From: Thermochromatium tepidum ATCC 43061
GTDB taxonomy: Bacteria > Pseudomonadota > Gammaproteobacteria > Chromatiales > Chromatiaceae
Direction: 5' to 3'
Length of the DNA: 64,000 bases
Assembly (NCBI RefSeq): GCF_009664085.1
Contig: NZ_CP039268.1
Location: forward strand, 2,771,001-2,835,000
A model generated the notes under the pieces. That model worked only from the letters and a program-made list of their open reading frames with translations, did no database searches and was not told the origin of the DNA. The translations under genes and the position numbers were made by a program. Shown here in pieces: positions 18,372 to 24,903 of this stretch (position 1 is the first letter of the stretch; each line of letters opens with the position of its first letter).

Positions 18372-21300
18372 TCATTCGACGTCCTCCGATGCGTTGGCAA
18401 TGTCGCGGTACGCGATGGCCACGCTGCCCCGCTTCTTGGCGATCAGCTTGGCAAAGGGATCCTGCACCCTCAGCAGCCGTGGCTGGGCGCTACCGCAATC
18501 GAACACGGCATACAGCCAGTAGCGCTCACGCAGGATGCAGGCGCGCGCCCATTCGTTCTCGGTCAGCTCGATCTCGCCGACGCCTACACGCCCTTTGACT
18601 TCGATGCCACGCTCTTCACCCGGCCGTTTGGAGAGCAGGTCAAATCCCGGGTAGTCGGTGAGCCCAGCCAGACGGGCTTTGTCGGGCGTTGAGACGTCGC
18701 GCACGTCCGCACCCTGCGCCGATTCAAAGGCGATCGCCACTTCCATGGCGATGCGCTCGATCTCGGCGTCGCGCGCCTTGATGTCTTCGGGATCGGTAGA
18801 GGGTTGCACCAGCGCGGTGGCCAGGATTTCCACGCGGCCAGGCTGGATCAGCTCGACCTCGCGGCGCGCTTGAAGCAAGGCCTGCTCACGGCGCTGTGCG
18901 AGGCTTCTCTGCTGCGCCTTGATCCGCTCCAGCTCTGCATGGGCGGCCCGGTTGCCGTCACGGGCCTTCTCGGTGAAGCGCTTGCGCGCAGCGGCCAGCT
19001 CCGACTCCTGGTAGTCGAACGCCCGTTGCAGATACTCCCGGGTCTCCGCGAGGCGCTGGGTCGCTTTCATGCGCTGTCGCTCAGCCATCTGGCCGACGAT
19101 GCTGCGCTGGATGTGTTCCTGCGCAGCCAACCGCCACGTGTCGCTTTGGGCGAGAAACACCACGCTGCCAGGGCTGGGCTTGTCGGCGGGTTTGAGGAGC
19201 AGCAGATGCTCAACGGGCGCCTCGATCAGCCGGCCATCGGCGTATTGCTTGAGACCGACGAGGCGTTGTTCGATGACCTCAGGTTGAAGAAACGCGGGAA
19301 AGCCGGGATCCACGCCGCGCTCCACGCTGACGCGGGCGACATGGAACAGGTAGGGTGCTGCGGCGCTGACGTCTGTGAAGATGGCGCCACGCAAGGCATC
19401 GTGACGGGCGCGCTCAATGGCTATGGCCGAGAGACGCTCGAAGACGGGCTCACCCGGATGCAGAAAGACAGCATCACGCCCGTCGTCCGGGCGGTACACG
19501 GTGAAGCGGTTGCGCGCCGACTCTGGGTAGGCCTCGAGCAGCGGGAGGAGGCTGTCGAGGCCCCCCCGCTTGCGTGGCCGGATGAAGAAGACACCATCGA
19601 GATCGCCGACAAGGTCGATGCCAATGACCGGCGCGGCGTGCTCGAGATACCGCCGAACGTACCCCGGCAAAAGCCGGCGCATCTCCTCGATGGCCATGGA
19701 CTCGCGCAGTGGGGGCAGGCCCATGCGGACGTCGCCGCCTTTGCCGTAAATGGTCGCCTCGCGTGCTTCGAGGGCCTTGATCTGCTCGGGTGTAAGCTGG
19801 CCGGCGAGTTCGAGCGCCTTCTTGTCCGCTTCGTCATCCGACTCGATGGCCCGCTGGATGTACTCGGTGATGGCCATGCCCTCGAAGATGCGGCCGACCA
19901 CGTCGAACACCTTGTCCGAGCCGAGCTGCTTGCGGATCTCCTCCAGCTTGTCCAGCAGGGTCTTGATGACCCGGCCTTCTCGCGTCTTGCCCGCAACGAG
20001 GTTGATGATGGCAACGCGGTCTCGCTTCTGGCCGTAGCGGTGAATCCGCCCCATGCGCTGTTCCAGACGCGCCGGGTTCCAGGGCACGTCGTAGTTGATC
20101 AGGATCCAGCAGAACTGCAGGTTGATGCCCTCGGCCGCCGCGTCGGTGCCGATGAAGAAGCGCGCTCCCTTGCCCTCGGCGTTGTGCGGGCGGCGGAAGC
20201 GCTCGACCTGAGCGTCGCGCTCCTCGAAACCCAGGCCGCCGTGGATGTAGGCCACCTGGTCGGCGTAGCCCATGCCTTCGAGGCGTCGAACGAGAAATTC
20301 CAGCGTGTCGCGGTGCTCGGTGTAGATGATGACCTTCTGGTCACGATATTGCGGCGAGCGCAGCAGTTCCGCCATCCGCTCGAACTTTGACTCCTGTCCG
20401 CTGGCGTGGACCGCCTCGGCCAGTGCGATCAGCTCCTGCACCTGGTTGCGCTCGTCGATGAGCTCCGCGAGGCTGGTGGCGATGAAGGCGCCCAGCGCCT
20501 CCGCCTCGCTCTCCTCGTGCTCTTCGACGCCTGCCGATTCGGTTTCCTCATCGGCGGTCTTCGCGGCTAGCACGTCCACCAGCTTTCCTTCGCGCACCTT
20601 GCGGTTCAGGCGCTCTTGCTGGCTGCGCAGCTCTTCATCGGGCACCCGACCGGATTGGATGTCATCGATCAAAGCGTCGAGCTTGGCCAGGCGGTTGCGG
20701 AAGGAGCAGAGCAGCGCCCAGGTGCTGCTGGCCATACGCCGCTGGAACACGGTCATGGCGAACCGTGCAGCCTGACGGTTCAAGAGCCGCGCCTGGTTGT
20801 AGTAGTGGCGGATGTACGTCGTCGTGCGGTCGTAGAGTGCCTGTTCGCTGACTTCCCCCTGGGAGAGGTCGTAGCTCACGGTGTCGCAAAGGCGCTCGGG
20901 GTAAAGGGCCTTGCCACGGAGATCGACCATCTCCTCCTTGACGCGGCGGATGAAGTAGCGGTCGCGGGACTCACGCGGGAACTTGGCAAACGCCGTCTCG
21001 GTGCTGAACAGCTCGGGCTCCAGCAGCCGCCACAGACAGTAGTACGGGTATTCCTTGCCCATGTGGGGGGTCGCAGTGAGCAGCAGGAGGTGGTGCGCGG
21101 CCCAGGGCATGCGCCAGTCCTCCGGCAGCTCGCGCACGCCAGCGATTGCCTCGGCAAGGCGGTAGCGGTCCGTCGCCCGGAACGTCCCGTCCAGATCGCG
21201 GTTCGCGGAGAGCTTGTGCGCCTCGTCGAACACGACCAGGTCGTAGGGCACGACCTGAGGATCGCGTAGGGCGTTGAACAGCCGGGCGCTGCGCAGGCTG

Positions 21301-21959
21301 TCGATGCTCACCACGACGAGATCGCTGCCGGCGCCGACAAACGGGTTGCCGTCCTTGGTGTCGCCGCCGGTCACAATCTTGAACTGCAGCTGGAACAGCT
21401 TGTGCAGTTCGCGGTACCAGTTGCCCACCAGGCCGGCAGGCGCCACCACCATGACACGGCGGATCGTCCTGCGCGACAGGCTCTCGCGGACGTAGAGGCC
21501 GGTCATGATTGTCTTGCCGGCGCCAGCGTCATCGGCCAGCAGGAAGCGCAGGCGATGCTGAGGCAGCATGCGTTGGTAGACCGCAATCCGCTGATGGGGC
21601 AGCGGGTCGATTTCGCTGATCTCGGTCGCGAACGCCGGGTTGAACAGATGCCCGTAGGACAGTCGCTCGCCCTCGACCAGCACGCGCAGCGCGTTCGCGT
21701 CCCCCAGGAAATCGAGCCGGGGCGTCGCATCGCCCTTGTCGGAAGCCGCCGTACTCCCGCTGGGCTCCCCCGCCTCCGCCAAATGTCCGCCTGACCGACC
21801 CGCAAGCGCCTGCAACTTGGCCTGCCCCATCGCGGAGGGCTTGGATTGACCGTTCTCCCACCGATTCAGCGTGACGAACGAGACGCCCAACAGCTCGGCG
21901 AACTGCTGCTGAGTGAGGCTCAGTGTTTTGCGAAGCTGTCGGATCTCGTGGGGGGTCAT
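18372..21959 (-). CDS. HTH-SNF2 helicase-DUF3883 fusion protein
   Basis: A 1195-residue protein. An XRE-type helix-turn-helix occupies about 1-52 (LSLTQQQFAELLGVSFVTLNRWENG). The SNF2/SF2 helicase follows with motif I DDAGAGKT (144-151), DEAH box (245-248), TATPHMGKE, and motifs V/VI (TDAAAEGINLQ, LEQRMGRIHRYGQ). A C-terminal DUF3883-like domain (about 1085-1170, YPGFDLLSK, RGIEVKGR) has an E-x-K nuclease-like core. It is the first gene of the three-gene operon. The fused DNA-binding domain and the palindrome just upstream suggest autoregulation. DISARM DrmD is a distant relative, but drmA, drmB and drmC are absent here. Confidence 0.9.
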   Translation of the reverse strand: MTPHEIRQLRKTLSLTQQQFAELLGVSFVTLNRWENGQSKPSAMGQAKLQALAGRSGGHLAEAGEPSGSTAASDKGDATPRLDFLGDANALRVLVEGERLSYGHLFNPAFATEISEIDPLPHQRIAVYQRMLPQHRLRFLLADDAGAGKTIMTGLYVRESLSRRTIRRVMVVAPAGLVGNWYRELHKLFQLQFKIVTGGDTKDGNPFVGAGSDLVVVSIDSLRSARLFNALRDPQVVPYDLVVFDEAHKLSANRDLDGTFRATDRYRLAEAIAGVRELPEDWRMPWAAHHLLLLTATPHMGKEYPYYCLWRLLEPELFSTETAFAKFPRESRDRYFIRRVKEEMVDLRGKALYPERLCDTVSYDLSQGEVSEQALYDRTTTYIRHYYNQARLLNRQAARFAMTVFQRRMASSTWALLCSFRNRLAKLDALIDDIQSGRVPDEELRSQQERLNRKVREGKLVDVLAAKTADEETESAGVEEHEESEAEALGAFIATSLAELIDERNQVQELIALAEAVHASGQESKFERMAELLRSPQYRDQKVIIYTEHRDTLEFLVRRLEGMGYADQVAYIHGGLGFEERDAQVERFRRPHNAEGKGARFFIGTDAAAEGINLQFCWILINYDVPWNPARLEQRMGRIHRYGQKRDRVAIINLVAGKTREGRVIKTLLDKLEEIRKQLGSDKVFDVVGRIFEGMAITEYIQRAIESDDEADKKALELAGQLTPEQIKALEAREATIYGKGGDVRMGLPPLRESMAIEEMRRLLPGYVRRYLEHAAPVIGIDLVGDLDGVFFIRPRKRGGLDSLLPLLEAYPESARNRFTVYRPDDGRDAVFLHPGEPVFERLSAIAIERARHDALRGAIFTDVSAAAPYLFHVARVSVERGVDPGFPAFLQPEVIEQRLVGLKQYADGRLIEAPVEHLLLLKPADKPSPGSVVFLAQSDTWRLAAQEHIQRSIVGQMAERQRMKATQRLAETREYLQRAFDYQESELAAARKRFTEKARDGNRAAHAELERIKAQQRSLAQRREQALLQARREVELIQPGRVEILATALVQPSTDPEDIKARDAEIERIAMEVAIAFESAQGADVRDVSTPDKARLAGLTDYPGFDLLSKRPGEERGIEVKGRVGVGEIELTENEWARACILRERYWLYAVFDCGSAQPRLLRVQDPFAKLIAKKRGSVAIAYRDIANASEDVE

Positions 21960-21984
21960 CTGGTATCGTGTACGTGTTTCTTGG

Positions 21985-22006
21985 CTTTATATCACGCGAT
22001 ATAAAG
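21985..22006 (-). promoter_or_regulatory. Palindromic operator/promoter of the defence operon
   Basis: A perfect inverted repeat, CTTTATATC-N4-GATATAAAG, lies 26 bases upstream of the helicase start codon. On the minus strand it overlaps a minus-10-like TATAAA (21991-21986), so a bound repressor would block transcription. It is AT-rich in a GC-rich setting and has the size expected for a dimeric XRE regulator. The HTH domain encoded by the first gene is the obvious candidate ligand (inference). No clear Shine-Dalgarno sequence follows. Confidence 0.7.
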
Positions 22007-22091
22007 AGGTTGAAAGCACACGCGATCCTTGGCTTCCTCTTGCCAGAATGGCCTTAGGGGCTCTCTGCCCCCTGCTCGCAAGCATAGGATC

Positions 22092-22276
22092 CATGACTCT
22101 GACTCTGTCGCCCGAGCAGTTGCAGGCGCTGTTGCGTTCTCTGCCGGATGACGATGGCGCTGCGGTCGTTCGCGTTGCGCGATGGCTGGGCCGGGGTGAG
22201 TCTGGGTTGTGCCACCATGTCCATCGGCGACACCGATCCTGCCGACGTCCTGCGGCGGGCTGACCCGGTGCGCGGC
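22092..22276 (+). pseudogene. Remnant of a GGDEF diguanylate cyclase
   Basis: Two pieces in different frames match the part of a GGDEF domain that follows the signature: LRSLPDDDGAAVVRVARWL (near 22122-22180), then VSLGCATMSIGDTDPADVL plus RRAD (22196-22264). Between and after them the frame is broken, and the usual ALYxAK end is replaced by the start of the IS200/IS605-like element. The upstream part of the gene is gone; the defence operon lies there instead. This looks like a gene destroyed when the island arrived. Confidence 0.5.
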
Positions 22277-22514
22277 AAGCCTTGGCCTGAAGGCCAAGGA
22301 AGGATCGCGCGGACGGCGCAGCCGTCCTACAATCATGTTGTCGCCGATACCCAAGGCGACCGACGGCGGGGCACGCCAGAAGTCACGCCTGGGGAGAGAC
22401 GAGCAGCGGTTGCGCACTCGGCCCAGGAACCCATCGAAGCGACTTAAGGGCGGCTCAATGCCGCGCCTGAAGCGCCGTAGGAATCTCCGGACAGAAGGCC
22501 GGGGAGGACGTCAA
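22277..22514. mobile_element. IS200/IS605-like non-autonomous element (right part = repeat C copy 1)
   Basis: The left end carries a 9-bp perfect hairpin (CCTTGGCCT 22280-22288, AGGCCAAGG 22291-22299), a second hairpin (GGACGGC-GCA-GCCGTCC, 22311-22327) and a minus-10-like TACAAT (22328-22333). The right 110 bases (22405-22514) recur at 40131-40240 and end with a CTCCGG...GGGGAGGACGTCAA right end of the type found after tnpB genes. No transposase gene remains. The element abuts the ribosome-binding site of the MEMO1 gene. Confidence 0.6.
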
Positions 22515-22526
22515 GAGGAAACACCC

Positions 22527-23327
22527 ATGCCAAAAATTCGACAGACCGCCGTGGCCAATCAATTCTACCCGGGCGATCCTGCCGAGTTGGTCCGGACGCT
22601 CGATACCCTGCTCGCCGAACCCCTGCATTCGGTTTCGGTTCGACACGAGGCGCCGCCCAAGGCGCTGATCGTGCCCCATGCCGGTTATGTCTATTCCGGT
22701 CCCATCGCCGCCACTGCCTATGCCACCCTGGAACCAGTCCGGGACCGGATCCGGCGCGTGGTGTTGCTCGGTCCGTCGCATCGGGTGCCCTTCTTCGGGC
22801 TGGCCGCAAGCAGCGACGAGGTCTTCTCTACCCCGCTTGGCCCGGTCCCCATCGATCTGGAGTCCGTCGAGCGCGCCCTGACCCTGCCCCAGGTCAGGCT
22901 GTTCGATGCGGCCCATGCCAAAGAGCACAGTCTGGAGGTCCAGTTGCCCTTCCTACAACGGGTGCTCGACGACTTCAGTCTGGTGCCGCTTGTGGTCGGC
23001 GAGGCCGCGCCCGAATCCGTGGCCGAGGTGCTGGACCTGCTCTGGGGCGGCCCCGAGACCCTGATCCTCATCAGCTCGGACCTAAGTCACTATCTGGACT
23101 ACCACAGCGCCCAGCATCTAGATGCTGCGACCTCAGCGGCCATCGAGGCCCTGCGTCCCGAAGCGATCGGCCATGACCAGGCCTGCGGCCGCATCCCCGT
23201 GAACGGGCTCTTGACCCTGGCGCGTCGGCGCGGGCTGACGGCCAAGACCCTGGACCTGCGCAACTCAGGGGATACGGCCGGATCGCGCGCTCAGGTGGTC
23301 GGCTATGGCGCCTATGCATTCCACTGA
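22527..23327 (+). CDS. amrB: MEMO1-family protein (AmmeMemoRadiSam system B)
   Basis: A 266-residue MEMO1 homologue with VPHAGYVYSGPIAATAY, LLGPSHRVPF, EHSLEVQLPFLQ and ISSDLSHYLDY, which supply the His/Asp/Cys-type metal-site residues of this dioxygenase-like fold. It is encoded with an AMMECR1 protein and normally with a radical SAM enzyme, which is absent here. ATG 22527 follows AGAGGAA, which lies immediately after the mobile-element right end, so the element may influence its expression. Confidence 0.9.
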   Translation: MPKIRQTAVANQFYPGDPAELVRTLDTLLAEPLHSVSVRHEAPPKALIVPHAGYVYSGPIAATAYATLEPVRDRIRRVVLLGPSHRVPFFGLAASSDEVFSTPLGPVPIDLESVERALTLPQVRLFDAAHAKEHSLEVQLPFLQRVLDDFSLVPLVVGEAAPESVAEVLDLLWGGPETLILISSDLSHYLDYHSAQHLDAATSAAIEALRPEAIGHDQACGRIPVNGLLTLARRRGLTAKTLDLRNSGDTAGSRAQVVGYGAYAFH

Positions 23328-23928
23328 GCCGGCTGCAGCCGCAATCTACACCGCCGGCGAGCGCGCCATCCTGCTTGAGGTCGCCGCACGCTCGATCGCA
23401 CATGGGTTGGAGCACCGACGCCCGCTCGATCTCGACCCGGACACCTATCCCGAACCGCTGCGCGCGATCCGGGCCACCTTCGTCACCCTGGAGCGCCGTG
23501 CCGCTCTGCGTGGCTGCATTGGCGTGCTGGAGGCCTGCCGTCCACTGGTCGCGGACGTGGCCCAAAACGCCTTTGCCGCCGCCTTCGAGGATCCACGCTT
23601 CCCGCCGCTAAACGCTGAGGAATATCCAGATCTGGTGATCAAGCTCTCGATCCTGACCCCCGCCGAGCCCTTGGTCTTTGGCTCCGAATCCGAGCTCCTC
23701 GCCCAGCTCAGGCCCGGTATCGACGGGCTCATCCTGAGCGATCAAGGCCGGCGCGGCACCTTCTTGCCCTCGGTCTGGGAACAGCTCCCCAACCCGCGCG
23801 ACTTCCTCGCCCATCTCAAGCGCAAGGCCGGACTGCCGTCGGGCCACTGGTCAGAGACGCTGCGCGTCGCCCGCTATGAAACCGAGTCCTTCGGTGCACC
23901 CATCGCCCAGCTCCAGCTACAGGTCTGA
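23305..23928 (+). CDS. amrA: AMMECR1-domain protein (AmmeMemoRadiSam system A)
   Basis: A 207-residue AMMECR1 protein with the family signature RGCIGVLEACRPL and the DPRFPPLNAEEYPDLVIKLSIL segment, then FLPSVWEQLPNPRDFLAHLKRKAGL. The function of the AmmeMemoRadiSam set is unsettled; radical-SAM-dependent modification has been suggested. It overlaps the MEMO1 gene by 23 bases. ATG 23305 is preceded by AGGTGG at good spacing; ATG 23314 is the alternative. Confidence 0.9.
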   Translation: MAPMHSTEPAAAAIYTAGERAILLEVAARSIAHGLEHRRPLDLDPDTYPEPLRAIRATFVTLERRAALRGCIGVLEACRPLVADVAQNAFAAAFEDPRFPPLNAEEYPDLVIKLSILTPAEPLVFGSESELLAQLRPGIDGLILSDQGRRGTFLPSVWEQLPNPRDFLAHLKRKAGLPSGHWSETLRVARYETESFGAPIAQLQLQV

Positions 23929-23957
23929 ACGCCAAGGGCCGACCGGAGGCCCCTGAC

Positions 23958-24794
23958 TCAAGCCGCGAATGGATCGAGCCGGGCGATCAGTTCCAGGCCG
24001 CGTGCCTTGTCGGGGCAGAGGATCAGGGCGACACGGTCGGGGGTGTGCAGGTCGGGGCGAGGGGTCGCCCCGGCGGATGCGATCAGGGCCTGCTGCGCCT
24101 CGGTGAGCGGCGCGGTGCCAAAGACTGAGATCACCAGTCCACCCGGCACTGGTGGCGGTGGGGCGAACGGCTCGTTGTCCATGAGCGCGACCCAGGCCGG
24201 TACGAATCCGGGTCCATAGAGCTCGAAAAAACCGTTTGAACCGCGCAGATGGGCCTCGATCGGGCGCCCCCCGATCAGTTCTAGATTGCAAAGCCCGGTA
24301 TAGCCAGTCAGATGGCGCCCAACCCAGTCGCGGACGTATCCATCGAGCTCGGGGCGCTCGACGCCCACCTCCCAGTAGATCGGGCGCGCATGATCCTTGC
24401 GCTCTGAGGCGCTGGTGTGGGCCAGCCAGACGACCTCGCCCGCGCGTACCAGACAGTCGGTGCTGGTGTGCTCGCCCTCGAGTCGCTCGCACCAGAACAG
24501 CCCGGGGTCGTTGGGCACGGCCTCGGCACGGACCGCGTGTGCCTGGAGCGCCATACCGGCCAGGTTGACGATCGGCTTGACGAACACCCAGTCGTCCGGC
24601 GCCAGCCCGTAGGCACGCGGATCGACCCCGCAGGGCGCGGCGCGCAGTCCGGCGGCGAGCGCGATCCCGAGCTTGTCATAGATATGGCGATGGGCGGGGT
24701 TGAGCCGCCAGGCGGCGGCATCATTGACCGCGACCTCGGATCTCGGCTCGGGTTGGAAGAGGTGTGCGCGTTCTGGAAGGACGCCGATGAACAT
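23958..24794 (-). CDS. ATP-grasp-like protein
   Basis: A 278-residue protein not assigned to a named family. The middle part looks like an ATP-grasp domain: a lysine strand (DDWVFVKPIVNLAGMAL, about 67-83), an ERLEGEHTSTDCLV segment (about 103-116) and GLCNLELIGGRPIEAHLRGSNG (about 168-190), where Glu and Asn/Arg would bind Mg-ATP. No carrier-protein or second catalytic domain is seen. It lies 109 bases downstream of the molybdopterin oxidoreductase gene on the same strand, so a ligase-type role linked to that enzyme is possible but unproven. Confidence 0.6.
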   Translation of the reverse strand: MFIGVLPERAHLFQPEPRSEVAVNDAAAWRLNPAHRHIYDKLGIALAAGLRAAPCGVDPRAYGLAPDDWVFVKPIVNLAGMALQAHAVRAEAVPNDPGLFWCERLEGEHTSTDCLVRAGEVVWLAHTSASERKDHARPIYWEVGVERPELDGYVRDWVGRHLTGYTGLCNLELIGGRPIEAHLRGSNGFFELYGPGFVPAWVALMDNEPFAPPPPVPGGLVISVFGTAPLTEAQQALIASAGATPRPDLHTPDRVALILCPDKARGLELIARLDPFAA

Positions 24795-24849
24795 GGGGCT
24801 GGACCGCTCGTTTGGGTGGGTTGATCGACAGGCGATGTCGTCCGACCAG

Positions 24850-24886
24850 TTTCAACCCCCTCACCGCCAAATGAGAGGGGTTGAGA
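24850..24886. repeat. Inverted repeat between oxidoreductase and ATP-grasp genes
   Basis: CAACCCCCTCA (24853-24863) pairs with TGAGAGGGGTTG (24872-24883), with flanking bases extending the stem. No T-run follows on the minus strand, so it reads as a REP-like palindrome rather than an intrinsic terminator. It lies in the 109-base gap between two co-directional genes. Confidence 0.55.
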
Positions 24887-24903
24887 CCGGCGGGTGCGGG
24901 CGG

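Noticed and set aside
18804-20390. A 528-codon open frame antisense to the helicase gene
   Set aside because: No family motifs or ribosome-binding site; helicase motifs on the other strand are decisive.
11709-21959. Calling the island DISARM or BREX
   Set aside because: The methyltransferase, helicase and ATPase are suggestive, but the diagnostic partners (DrmA, DrmB, DrmC; PglZ, BrxA, BrxB, BrxL) are absent from the window.
24850-24886. Intrinsic terminator after the molybdopterin oxidoreductase gene
   Set aside because: The stem is good but no T-run follows in the direction of transcription.
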